NCBI GenBank assembly: GCA_009779495.1
Contig: WRED01000008.1
Coordinates: 1-56,099 of the forward strand
Reading direction: 5' to 3'
DNA: 56,099 bases
Source of the DNA: Oscillospiraceae bacterium
Lineage (GTDB): Bacteria; Bacillota; Clostridia; Oscillospirales; Acutalibacteraceae
The notes beneath the pieces were generated by a model that worked only from the letters and a program-made list of their open reading frames with translations, searched no databases and was not told the DNA's origin. This document shows, in pieces, positions 46,916-54,807 of the stretch (positions within the stretch are counted from its first letter, which is position 1; every line of letters begins with the position of its first letter). A program made the position numbers and the translations under genes.

Positions 46916-47971
46916 TTAATTGCTGTACAAAAACGCTTTCAAAACCTCCCTGTTTTCACCGAAATTAGCGATAAGAACGTCCTGGCCGCTTTTTTTGCCG
47001 TTTTTCCAGGTGTTATCGGCAGGTATTTGCTGCGTCTCAATGTCGAAACTCAGGTACATCAAGGACGCGCCCATGGCGAGGTTGGTCAGCGTGACGGCGC
47101 TCATGTCGGACTCTATCTCCGGCAGCGAGTCGTTCGTGATCCTCATCAGCTCAAGGACGTTCGTTTTACGCGCCTTGCCCAGTATGGAGGAGATCACCTT
47201 GCGCTGGCGGGAGGTCCGCATAAAATCGTCGTCGAGATATCGGATACGGCAGTACCACAGCGCCTGGTTGCCGTTGAGATGGACGTTCTGCCCGGCCTTG
47301 ATCGTGGTTAAATGCACGACGTTGCGCAGATACCGCGCCTCTTTTTCAGTGATATCCACCTCCACGCCGCCAAGCCTGTTCACAACGGACTTGAACACCT
47401 CGAAGTTGACCAGCATATAGTTGTCGATCTTGATGTTAAAGTTGTATTCTATCGTGTCCATCACGAGCTGCGCGCCGCCCAGGGCGCAGGACGCATTCAG
47501 TTTAGCGTAGTAGTGACCGGGGATATCGACCCAGGTATCACGGAGAAAAGAGGTCAGCTTGATCTTGCGCCGCGTCTTATCGATGGACAAAAGCATCATC
47601 GTGTCGGAGCGCGATACGGTTTCGCCGGGCCTGGCGTCCACCCCGATGAGCAGGATGTTCTGGACGCCGACGCCGGACATGAGATCCGAGCTGTTGACGT
47701 AGACGTTGTTTTTATGGCCGGACTCATTGTAGTCGATTTTCAGCATCATGGAGAACACGAACGCGTAGCCGATGGCGAAAATGACCGCTAAAACGAGCAG
47801 AACCGACATTAAAAACTTGAGCAGCGAACGCTTTTTCTTTTTTTTGCGCGGCCTTTGATTGCCGTCATGCTCCGGTTCCCGCTGCGGGTCACGGCTGGAA
47901 TCGGAATAGAAATCGGAATATTGATTATTTTTTTGATTTGAAATATAGACGTCATCCATCGCTTGAAACAT
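46916..47971 (-). CDS. LytR-CpsA-Psr (LCP) family cell-wall protein
   Basis: About 351 residues from MFQAMDDVYISN (ATG 47969-47971), with GGATGGAGG upstream; a longer in-frame start exists but has no site. A cytoplasmic tail with a Lys/Arg cluster (RPRKKKKKRSLLK) precedes one membrane helix (FLMSVLLVLAVIFAIGYAFV). The extracellular LCP domain has NILLIGVDARPGE, SRSDTMMLLSID, LTSFLRDTWVDIP, NASCALGGAQLVMDTIEYN and RYLDDDFMRTSRQRKVI, with the expected Asp and Arg residues. LCP enzymes transfer glycopolymers from undecaprenyl carriers to peptidoglycan. Confidence 0.95.
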   Translation of the reverse strand: MFQAMDDVYISNQKNNQYSDFYSDSSRDPQREPEHDGNQRPRKKKKKRSLLKFLMSVLLVLAVIFAIGYAFVFSMMLKIDYNESGHKNNVYVNSSDLMSGVGVQNILLIGVDARPGETVSRSDTMMLLSIDKTRRKIKLTSFLRDTWVDIPGHYYAKLNASCALGGAQLVMDTIEYNFNIKIDNYMLVNFEVFKSVVNRLGGVEVDITEKEARYLRNVVHLTTIKAGQNVHLNGNQALWYCRIRYLDDDFMRTSRQRKVISSILGKARKTNVLELMRITNDSLPEIESDMSAVTLTNLAMGASLMYLSFDIETQQIPADNTWKNGKKSGQDVLIANFGENREVLKAFLYSN

Positions 47972-48194
47972 AACCTCCATCCCGCCGAATTTATTCGGCG
48001 TCCGCATTCGTGCGGCGTATTTGTAATCAGCGTGAAACACTCAGCGGTACAAACAGGACATGAAAGTGTATCTTTTACGTTAACTCCCCACTATAATATA
48101 AAAATAATCATACCCTATTCGGACAAAATAAACAAGTAAAAACGCGAATTTTTTTGATTCGCGGAGAAATTTTTTTGAAAATTCGCTTTAATGT

Positions 48195-48223
48195 TTGACA
48201 TATGGGCCGGTTTGAATTAAAAT
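48195..48223 (+). promoter_or_regulatory. Promoter of rnpB
   Basis: TTGACA (48195-48200) and TAAAAT (48218-48223) are separated by 17 bases, with the RNA expected to start around 48230. Confidence 0.85.
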
Positions 48224-48231
48224 AGACAATT

Positions 48232-48696
48232 GGAGTGAGTCGTCCGGGCAGTCGCAGGCGCAAAACGTCACAGTTTGGCGCGTGAGGAAAGTCCGGGCTC
48301 CGCAGAGCGGGATAACGGCTAACGGCCGCCGAGGGTGACCTTAGGGAAAGTGCAACAGAGATATACCGCCTGCTAGATTCTAGATGCTAGACAGTAAATT
48401 GTAGATGCCGTGACTTTATTGATGAGGTTTGCCGACAGCACGTCTACAATCTACCGTCTAGTATCTAGCGTCTAGCATGGTAAGGGTGGAAAGGCGAGGT
48501 AAGAGCTCACCGGCGCGCGGGGAACCGCGCGGCCCTGCAAACCCTATCCGGAGCAACATCGACCGGGGATCAGTCGAAAGACTGTGCGCTTGCTCGGCGT
48601 TTTCCCCGACGGATGGCTAAAGTCCGTTGGCAACAGCGGACGTAGAAAGATGATTGCCTTCAATGACAGAACCCGGCTTACAGGACGGCTCATTCC
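48232..48696 (+). ncRNA. rnpB: RNase P RNA, type A, with enlarged P12
   Basis: The catalytic RNA of RNase P, which matures tRNA 5' ends. P1 pairs GGAGTGAGTCGTCC at the 5' end with GGACGGCTCATTCC at the 3' end. The conserved core is present: GAGGAAAGTCCGGGCTCC, ACGGCCGCCGAGGGTGACC, GGGAAAGTGCAACAGAGATA, GGTAAGGGTGGAAAGGCGAG, GGTAAGAGCTCACC, CCCTATCCGGAGCAA and AGACAGAACCCGGCTTA-like sequence (here ATGACAGAACCCGGCTTAC). At about 465 bases it is longer than the usual 350-400, because helix P12 (48371-48478) is a long palindrome of CTAGA-type repeats. Confidence 0.95.
48371..48478. repeat. CTAGA-rich palindrome forming P12 of RNase P RNA
   Basis: The left arm (48372-48412) and right arm (48439-48476) are imperfect inverted copies of about 40 bases, built from GCTAGA, CTAGAT and GTAGA units. 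A related stretch with CTAGATTCTAGACGGTAGA occurs just after rnpB at about 48699-48734, so the family is present twice in this locus. Confidence 0.8.
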
Positions 48697-48888
48697 ATTC
48701 TAGACTCTAGATTCTAGACGGTAGACGGTAGATGTGGTCAGGCAACGTGCTTCGCAAAGACAGGCATTTCACGGTACCAAATTGTAGGGGACGGCGTCCT
48801 CGGCGTCCCGCAATGCACAATTTACGCAGGGTCGGGGTTCCATCCCCGACCGCAAACCCACAAGTACCAAACAAAGAGGTAAATCGCC
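48697..48888. repeat. Repeat-rich spacer between rnpB and the ATP-grasp gene
   Basis: It contains the second CTAGA-type unit (48699-48734), a GTAGGGGACGG..GTCCC inverted unit (48784-48810) like the one at 38611, and an 8-base perfect hairpin GGTCGGGG/CCCCGACC (48830-48851). The last may end rnpB or a read-through transcript. No gene is seen. Confidence 0.6.
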
Positions 48889-49929
48889 ATGGGAAAACTC
48901 AAATACATCGCAAGCCGCGCCCGCGAAATGGACTTCGGAAACATCTTACATTTGGCGCAAAAGGTGTCAGACCGCAGCGGCAAAAATAAGTACCTGGTCA
49001 TGCTGGACATGGGCTGGTGCGGTCTGCGCTATCAGGCGGGTTACACCGACTATGAGCTGTTCGCGATGGAGCGCGCCAACTCGAAACAGCGCAAAACATA
49101 CGTGACGCGCGGGATAAACGACAAGCTGGTCGCACGTTTCAACGATAAGGATTTGCGTCATATTTTTGTAAATAAAGACGAATTCAACGATATGTTTTCA
49201 TCATTTTTACACAGAAATTGGCTGAAAATATACCCGAAAAGCGCGGATGCTGATTTTGACGCCGAGTGCGGAAAGCTGGCTGATTTCTGCGCACAGCAGA
49301 CGAAAGCCGGCAAGACCGAAATCGTGGCAAAGCCACGGGACGGCATGTGCGGCAAGGGCGTCGAGATGATCCGTCCTGCCGATTACCCGGACAGCCGGGC
49401 GCTGTACCGTTATCTGCAAAGCATGGGGACGGGGCTCGTGGAGGAGCTGATCGTCCAGCACCCGGAGATGAACCGCCTGTATCCGAACAGCATCAACACC
49501 CTGCGCATGGTAACGATTAACAATGGCGGCAAAATAAGCCTTGTGATCGCGCTGTGCCGTATGGGCAACGGCGGCCGGGTTGACAACTTTTTAAACGGCG
49601 GCCTGATGACGCGCGTCTGCCTTGAAACGGGCAAGCTGCTTTACGACGCGGTCAACGCGGAAAACGTCGTTTTTGAGCGGCATCCCGTCACGGGGACGGT
49701 TTTTCGCGGCTTTCAGCTTCCCATGTGGGAGCGGTGCGCGGAAAGCGCGAAAGCCGCCGCCGCGGTACTGCCGGAGGTCGGCTACGTGGGCTGGGACTTT
49801 GCCGTAACCCCCGGCGGTCCCGTTTTGGTCGAGGGTAACGAATTTCCCGGGCATTGTCTTTATCAGCTGCCGCCGCACACGCCGGATAATTTTGGGGTTA
49901 TGCCGCTGTTTGAACAGGCGATGCTGTAG
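48889..49929 (+). CDS. Sugar-transfer-associated ATP-grasp protein
   Basis: 346 residues from an ATG with AGAGGT upstream. ATP-grasp features: EIVAKPRDGMCGKGVEMIRP is the ATP-binding Lys/Gly loop, GLVEELIVQHPEMNRLYPNS is the next conserved strand, TLRMVTINNGGKISLVIALC follows, and GYVGWDFAVTPGGPVLVEGN provides the metal-binding acidic residues. This matches ATP-grasp proteins linked to sugar-transfer or cell-surface polysaccharide loci. The exact ligase reaction is unknown. No glycosyltransferase is adjacent. Confidence 0.85.
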   Translation: MGKLKYIASRAREMDFGNILHLAQKVSDRSGKNKYLVMLDMGWCGLRYQAGYTDYELFAMERANSKQRKTYVTRGINDKLVARFNDKDLRHIFVNKDEFNDMFSSFLHRNWLKIYPKSADADFDAECGKLADFCAQQTKAGKTEIVAKPRDGMCGKGVEMIRPADYPDSRALYRYLQSMGTGLVEELIVQHPEMNRLYPNSINTLRMVTINNGGKISLVIALCRMGNGGRVDNFLNGGLMTRVCLETGKLLYDAVNAENVVFERHPVTGTVFRGFQLPMWERCAESAKAAAAVLPEVGYVGWDFAVTPGGPVLVEGNEFPGHCLYQLPPHTPDNFGVMPLFEQAML

Positions 49930-49975
49930 ATGGCTTTCAATCCGCCCGGGAATCCGCATAATATAATGAGAAAGT

Positions 49976-50764
49976 GTGAAAAGTTTGAAAAAGAAATCCG
50001 TTTTATCATTGCTGCTTTGTATATCAATCATGTGTATCCTGGCTTTTTCGGGGGCTGTCCCTGTATTTGCGGATATCCACGTGTGGCAAGAGCCAGGGTC
50101 AATCATTTACGCCGATGGCAGGGAAATATTTTTCATAACGCCGAGGGAAACGGAAAATGAGGAGCAACTGAAATCCGGGCTGTATTACAACACAAATCCG
50201 CCGGAGAACATATATTATTTTGATGATGAACTGCATGAATTCGATAATGATTATTTGGGATACGACGTCTTTTCAAGTAACGGCACATATTTCGCGCATA
50301 CGCCACGGTCGCACGGCCTCGATGACCGCGCGATAGGTTTCTATAAAAACGGCTCGCTGATAAAAAGCTACTCTGTCGGCGACTTGTTGCTGGACGCGTC
50401 AAAAGGGCTGTTTTCAGAGTCCCACATCATGTGGGAGGACAACGAAAAACGCGAATTCGATGCGGAAACGAACATACTGACCGTAACGACCAGGGACAAT
50501 CGCGTTTACAGCTTTGATATTACGACCGGGGACATGCTCGCAACCGGGGCGTTCACAAGCGGGGACAGCACAACGAAGCCGGATGATTCTTCGCAAACAG
50601 CGGACATAATTCAAAGCACCGAGCTTCCGTCGTCGATGGACCCTGCCCCGATTTATTTTGCCCTGTTCGGCATTGCTGCCGTTTTCGCGGCCACCGTAAT
50701 AATGGCTGCGATTCTAATCCGAAAGAAAGTAAGGCAAAAGCGCGACACAAGCGCAAAATCTTAA
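49976..50764 (+). CDS. Membrane-anchored extracellular protein, unknown
   Basis: 262 residues. The start appears to be a GTG at 49976 behind AGAAAG. A signal peptide (SVLSLLLCISIMCILAFSGA) is followed by a beta-rich region with Tyr/Asp-rich repeats (GYDVFSSNGTYFAHTPRSHG, IMWEDNEKREFDAETN) that resembles a WD- or propeller-type fold in feel only. A Ser/Thr-rich linker precedes one C-terminal membrane helix (YFALFGIAAVFAATVIMAAI) and a basic tail. It is thus anchored outside the cell. I do not recognise a family. Spacing to the next gene is 51 bases. Confidence 0.65.
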   Translation: MKSLKKKSVLSLLLCISIMCILAFSGAVPVFADIHVWQEPGSIIYADGREIFFITPRETENEEQLKSGLYYNTNPPENIYYFDDELHEFDNDYLGYDVFSSNGTYFAHTPRSHGLDDRAIGFYKNGSLIKSYSVGDLLLDASKGLFSESHIMWEDNEKREFDAETNILTVTTRDNRVYSFDITTGDMLATGAFTSGDSTTKPDDSSQTADIIQSTELPSSMDPAPIYFALFGIAAVFAATVIMAAILIRKKVRQKRDTSAKS

Positions 50765-50815
50765 CTTGTCACTTGCAACTTATCACCCGCATACTATGGT
50801 TAACGGGTGATTGCA

Positions 50816-51172
50816 ATGTTGAAAGAGATCGTTTGCGGAATACTCCTGGTGTTCGTTTTTTTCGGGTTTGTGGCGATCGCGTACTATGCCATCCTGAAAA
50901 TCCTCAGCCCGAAAAAAAATGAGCGTTACACGGTGGTCATCGCCGCCAGAGCCGACTCGGGCGACATAACCAACCGGCTTTGCTCGGAAGCGCTGAGGAT
51001 AGATATGCTCTGTGAAAGAAACAACGGCGCCGTCGTGGTTATGGACTGCGGCATGTCGGACAAAAACCGCAGGGCGTGCGAGGATTTTTGCAGGGAAAGC
51101 AGGAATTGTTATATTTGCCGGCCTGATGAGCTGGCGGAACTTATAGTCAAACAACTTGAATTGCGCATTTGA
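50816..51172 (+). CDS. Small membrane protein with cytoplasmic domain
   Basis: 118 residues from the ATG at 50816 (MLKEIVCGILLV), with GGGTGA about six bases upstream. One helix (LLVFVFFGFVAIAYYAILKI) is followed by an alpha/beta domain of about 85 residues (RYTVVIAARADSGDITNRLC and GAVVVMDCGMSDKNRRACED). Five cysteines lie in the soluble part, two of them in CRESRNCYIC. It ends eight bases before the recD2 start, so the two are probably co-transcribed. Family not recognised. Confidence 0.65.
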   Translation: MLKEIVCGILLVFVFFGFVAIAYYAILKILSPKKNERYTVVIAARADSGDITNRLCSEALRIDMLCERNNGAVVVMDCGMSDKNRRACEDFCRESRNCYICRPDELAELIVKQLELRI

Positions 51173-51179
51173 GGTATCA

Positions 51180-53378
51180 ATGAACGGAAACGAAAGTCTA
51201 ACTGAACTCTGCGGAACTGTCGAAAACGTGACTTTCCGCAAGGAGGAAACAGGCTTCTCCGTGCTGGACTTAAACAGCGGCGGGGAGCTTGTTACCGTTG
51301 TCGGGGTAATCCCGCTTGTGACGCAGGGTGAGGAGCTGCGGCTGACCGGGCGGTGGGACTACCACGCCTCTTTCGGGCGGCAGTTCAGAGCGGAAACCTG
51401 TGAACAAAAGCTGCCGAACACGGCGGCCGACCTGCTGAAATATCTGTCCGCCGGGGTCATCAAGGGCGTGGGCCCGGCTACGGCTTTGCGGATCGTCGAA
51501 AAGTTTGGGGACGAAGCGTTTGACGTGCTCGAAAACGACCCGCGCAGGCTGGCGTCCATACCGGGGATATCCCTGTCGAAAGCCGAGGACATCAGCCAGA
51601 AATTCAAGGAGCAGTTCGCCGTGCGCGAGGTGATGATCGCCTTAAGCCGCTTCGGCATGACGCCCAATGAGTGCCTCAAGGTATACAAGCTGTTCGGGCG
51701 CGACGCCGTGGATACCGTCACGCGCAATCCCTACGTCCTGTGCCTGGAGAGCATCGGCATCGGCTTTGACCGCGCCGACACAATAGCCGCCGCGATGCCG
51801 TCTCCGCCTGACAGGATCCTGCGCGACATGGCCGGAGTGATTCACGTGATCCGGCACAATCTGGGAAACGGGCACACCTGCCTGCCGCGGGAAAAGCTCA
51901 CGCCGCTTTGCGCGGAGATGATCGGCGCGAACATCAAGGCTGTGGAGGAAGCGGTTGACGCGCTGATTGAGCGCAAGCAGGTTATTTCGGAACAGATCGG
52001 CGGGAAAGAGTTCATTTTTCTGCCGCATATATACCTCGCGGAAAAAAATGCCGCCGAGCACATAAAAATGATCCTGCGCTTTCCGCCCGCCGGGCGCGGT
52101 ACCCTTGACGAGGAGATACGTCAGACGGAGCAGAAAGAGAATATACAGTACGAGGACACGCAGCGGCTTGCCATACGCACGGCCATCGAGAAGGGTTTGC
52201 TGATTCTGACCGGCGGCCCCGGCACGGGCAAGACGACGACGCTCAAGGGCATCATCAGCCTGTTCGAGAAGCAGAAGCTCAACATCGCTTTGGCGGCTCC
52301 GACAGGACGCGCGGCGAAGCGCATGAGCGAGGTCACGGGACGGGACGCGAAAACGATTCACCGCCTGCTCGAGGTCGAATGGGACGAGAGCGACCGCCCG
52401 GCTTTCCAGCGCAACGAGCGCAATCCCATCGACGCCAACGCCCTTATCGTGGACGAGCTGTCGATGGTGGACATCTACGTCTTTTCGAGTCTGCTGAAAG
52501 CCCTGCCCATCGGGTGCAGGCTCGTGCTGGTCGGGGACTCGGATCAACTGCCGCCCGTGGGCGCGGGCAACGTATTGCATGACATGATCGGGTCGGGCCT
52601 GCTGCCCGTCGTGCGGCTGACGGAGGTGTTCCGCCAGGCGCTTGAGAGCCTGATTGTGACAAACGCGCATAAGATCGTCCGGGGCGAAACTCCCGACCTT
52701 ACCCGTAAGGATAAGGACTTCTTTTTTATGGAACGCCGCCCTTTCGCCGCCTCGCAGACCGTGACAGAGCTGTGCGTGCGCAGGCTGCCTAAGGCCTACG
52801 GCTATTCGCCTATGGAGGACGTACAGGTTCTGTGCCCGTCGCGCAAGGGCGAATGCGGCTCGAACAACTTAAACGCCATCCTGCAAGCGAGCCTGAATCC
52901 GCCAAGCGGCCAAAAGCGTGAGATTAACGCAAAGGGCCGCGTTTTCCGCGAGGGCGACAAGGTCATGCAGACGAAGAACAACTATAATATCAACTGGGAC
53001 AGGCAGGGCGAAAGCGGCTCGGGCATTTTCAACGGCGACATCGGCGTACTGAAAAAGATAAATATGGCGGACTCAACAATGGTGATCAGCTTCGACGAGC
53101 GCGAGGCGAAGTACCCTATGGAATCGGCGGGCGAGCTGGAGCTTGCCTACGCCATCACGGTGCACAAGAGCCAGGGCAGCGAGTTTCCGGCGGTCGTCAT
53201 GCCGGTGGCCGGAGTGCCGCCGCAGCTGACATACCGTAATCTGCTGTACACGGCCGTCACGCGGGCGAAGTCGATTATCGTGATGGTGGGGAACGCCGCG
53301 CTGGTTGAGGAAATGGCGCGGAATGACAAAAAGGCGAAGCGGTATTCGGCGTTGAAGCATTTCTTGCTTCAGGAGTAA
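51180..53378 (+). CDS. recD2: RecD2-type ATP-dependent 5'-3' DNA helicase
   Basis: About 732 residues from the ATG at 51180, with TTGAGGT upstream. RecD2 is a RecBC-independent superfamily 1B helicase involved in DNA repair. The N-terminal OB-like part and helix-hairpin-helix repeats (GVIKGVGPATALRIVEKFG and LASIPGISLSKAEDI) precede the helicase core: Walker A ILTGGPGTGKTTTLKGI, Walker B ALIVDELSMVD, motif III LVLVGDSDQLPPVGAG, and motif VI with YAITVHKSQGSEFPAVV and NLLYTAVTRAK. All motifs look intact and the length is typical. Confidence 0.97.
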   Translation: MNGNESLTELCGTVENVTFRKEETGFSVLDLNSGGELVTVVGVIPLVTQGEELRLTGRWDYHASFGRQFRAETCEQKLPNTAADLLKYLSAGVIKGVGPATALRIVEKFGDEAFDVLENDPRRLASIPGISLSKAEDISQKFKEQFAVREVMIALSRFGMTPNECLKVYKLFGRDAVDTVTRNPYVLCLESIGIGFDRADTIAAAMPSPPDRILRDMAGVIHVIRHNLGNGHTCLPREKLTPLCAEMIGANIKAVEEAVDALIERKQVISEQIGGKEFIFLPHIYLAEKNAAEHIKMILRFPPAGRGTLDEEIRQTEQKENIQYEDTQRLAIRTAIEKGLLILTGGPGTGKTTTLKGIISLFEKQKLNIALAAPTGRAAKRMSEVTGRDAKTIHRLLEVEWDESDRPAFQRNERNPIDANALIVDELSMVDIYVFSSLLKALPIGCRLVLVGDSDQLPPVGAGNVLHDMIGSGLLPVVRLTEVFRQALESLIVTNAHKIVRGETPDLTRKDKDFFFMERRPFAASQTVTELCVRRLPKAYGYSPMEDVQVLCPSRKGECGSNNLNAILQASLNPPSGQKREINAKGRVFREGDKVMQTKNNYNINWDRQGESGSGIFNGDIGVLKKINMADSTMVISFDEREAKYPMESAGELELAYAITVHKSQGSEFPAVVMPVAGVPPQLTYRNLLYTAVTRAKSIIVMVGNAALVEEMARNDKKAKRYSALKHFLLQE

Positions 53379-53446
53379 GGCGACAGGCTCTAGGGACTGG
53401 GAGAGGTAAGGGGACGCGCCGCGAAAAGCGGACGTTGTTTATAATT

Positions 53447-53905
53447 ATGATATACGGGGACGGGACAGTGGATATTAGCGATGTATATTGTGAAGCGCTT
53501 ACGAAAGAAAACGCTTATTTGATGGACGCTGTTTTAGACGAGTTGGGGATTGACCCGAAGCGGCTGAGGGGTTTCCTTGAACATCCTCAAAATCTTGCGT
53601 TTATAGCAAAATATCATGATGAAGCGTGCGGATTTATATATGGCTATTCGTTGATGTCGTTAACCGCCGCGCCCCAATTGTTTGTATATTCAGTTGATGT
53701 ATTAAGCCTTTTTCAAAACAGCGGCATAGGCAGTAAGTTGTTTCAATATGTTGTGGATTACAGCAAAGAAAACGGATATTCAGAATGTTTCGTTATTACG
53801 GACAAGGGCAACAAACGGGCTTGCAGGGTATATGAAAAGGCGGGCGGAAAAAATGATTTTGAAGATGAGATAGTGTATGTAATAAATCTACGAACTCTGA
53901 GGTAA
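53447..53905 (+). CDS. GNAT acetyltransferase, AAC(3)-I-like
   Basis: About 152 residues. The start is uncertain: an ATG at 53447 and a TTG four codons upstream both lack a clear ribosome site. The acetyl-CoA loop is in SLFQNSGIGSKLFQYVV, and the C-terminus KGNKRACRVYEKAGGKNDFE is typical of the group that includes aminoglycoside 3-N-acetyltransferase I. Resemblance to that group does not show drug resistance: many chromosomal members act on other amines. The stop overlaps the ribosome site of the comF-like gene, suggesting co-transcription. Confidence 0.78.
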   Translation: MIYGDGTVDISDVYCEALTKENAYLMDAVLDELGIDPKRLRGFLEHPQNLAFIAKYHDEACGFIYGYSLMSLTAAPQLFVYSVDVLSLFQNSGIGSKLFQYVVDYSKENGYSECFVITDKGNKRACRVYEKAGGKNDFEDEIVYVINLRTLR

Positions 53906-53906
53906 A

Positions 53907-54590
53907 ATGATGAAACAACGCCGCGAATTTCTCCGCCGGTTAAGCTATATCCTTTTCCCGCGCCGTTGCGTGTGCTGCGGGCGAGTGATCGTGCCGTCAC
54001 TTGAGATTTGCCCGGAATGCGCCGAAAACTTTACCCGCGCGGACGAAAGCTCCGCGGATCACGCAGGCGGCTGTTTCTGCGCCGCCGTCTGTGTGTTCGA
54101 CTACTCCGGCGCGGCGGAGCAATGCGTCCGGCGGCTGAAATTTGACGGCGCGCGGGAAAACGCGGAATTCCTGGGCGCGGAGATGGCTCAAGCGGTGAAG
54201 CAAGCCTTTGCCGGTAAACATTTCGACACTGTCTGCGGCGTTCCCATGCGAAAGAAAAACGAGCGGGCCAGAGGGTACAACCAGAGCTTCCTGCTGGCAA
54301 AGGCTGTCGCGGAGAATCTGGGCATAAGCGCCGACAACACGCTTTTGCGCAAAATCTACGACACCGATAACCAGCACGGTCTTGGCAGGATGAGCCGTAT
54401 GGGTAACCTGTTGGGTGTGTTCGACGTGCCGGAGCCAGAGCGTGTCAGGGACAAAACCGTGCTGTTGTGTGACGACGTCAGGACGACCGGCTCGACGCTG
54501 AACGAGTGCGCGAAAATGCTTATGCTGCATAGGGCGAAAGAGGTTGTTTGCGTGACGGTTGCCGGGACACAGGAAAAAAATAAAAATTAG
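53907..54590 (+). CDS. ComF-like phosphoribosyltransferase
   Basis: 227 residues; GAGGTAAA precedes two consecutive ATG codons. The N-terminal zinc finger is intact: CVCCGRVI with ICPECAENF. The middle has YSGAAEQCVRRLKFDG, and the C-terminal phosphoribosyltransferase domain has VPMRKKNERARGYNQSFLLA and the PRPP loop VLLCDDVRTTGSTLNECAKM. ComF proteins support DNA uptake in naturally competent bacteria, and homologues are common elsewhere. No comE/comG genes are in the window. Confidence 0.93.
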   Translation: MMKQRREFLRRLSYILFPRRCVCCGRVIVPSLEICPECAENFTRADESSADHAGGCFCAAVCVFDYSGAAEQCVRRLKFDGARENAEFLGAEMAQAVKQAFAGKHFDTVCGVPMRKKNERARGYNQSFLLAKAVAENLGISADNTLLRKIYDTDNQHGLGRMSRMGNLLGVFDVPEPERVRDKTVLLCDDVRTTGSTLNECAKMLMLHRAKEVVCVTVAGTQEKNKN

Positions 54591-54593
54591 CTC

Positions 54594-54775
54594 TTTTAGA
54601 TTTTTGTATTAACTTTGAATTTACCAACCCCTCCGGCACTGCGTGCCATCTCCCCTTATAGGGGCGGCTTAAGCAGCCGGCAGCCACTGCCTCTCCTGCA
54701 AGGGGAGATGGCGCGAAGCACCGAAAGGGTATAACCGCTTAATAGAACAACATCTTGTGTCAGCACAAAGGTCTA
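54594..54775. repeat. MITE-like palindromic repeat, copy 4
   Basis: The left end TCTTTTAGATTTTTGTATTA and the right end AAAGGTCTAAAACAG are partial inverted copies. The GC-rich core (ACCCCTCCGGCACTGCGTGC, CTCCCCT, then GGGGAGATGG) is shared with copies 1 to 3. It fills the gap between the comF-like gene and the homocysteine methyltransferase, ending about 20 bases before the latter's ribosome site. Confidence 0.8.
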
Positions 54776-54807
54776 AAACAGTATAAAAATTTGCAGGAGA
54801 TGAGTCC

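Noticed and set aside
48232-48888. tRNA genes near rnpB
   Set aside because: Looked for GTTCRA loops with CCA-type ends and cloverleaf arms. The CTAGA palindromes and P-helices explain the inverted repeats; no tRNA is supported.
53447-53905. Aminoglycoside-resistance gene
   Set aside because: The similarity is to a broad GNAT group. A chromosomal gene next to comF gives no evidence for drug acetylation, so it is reported only as a GNAT.
10449-54775. CRISPR array
   Set aside because: The repeats are scattered single palindromes with terminal inverted repeats. No regular direct repeats with similar-length spacers and no cas genes are present.
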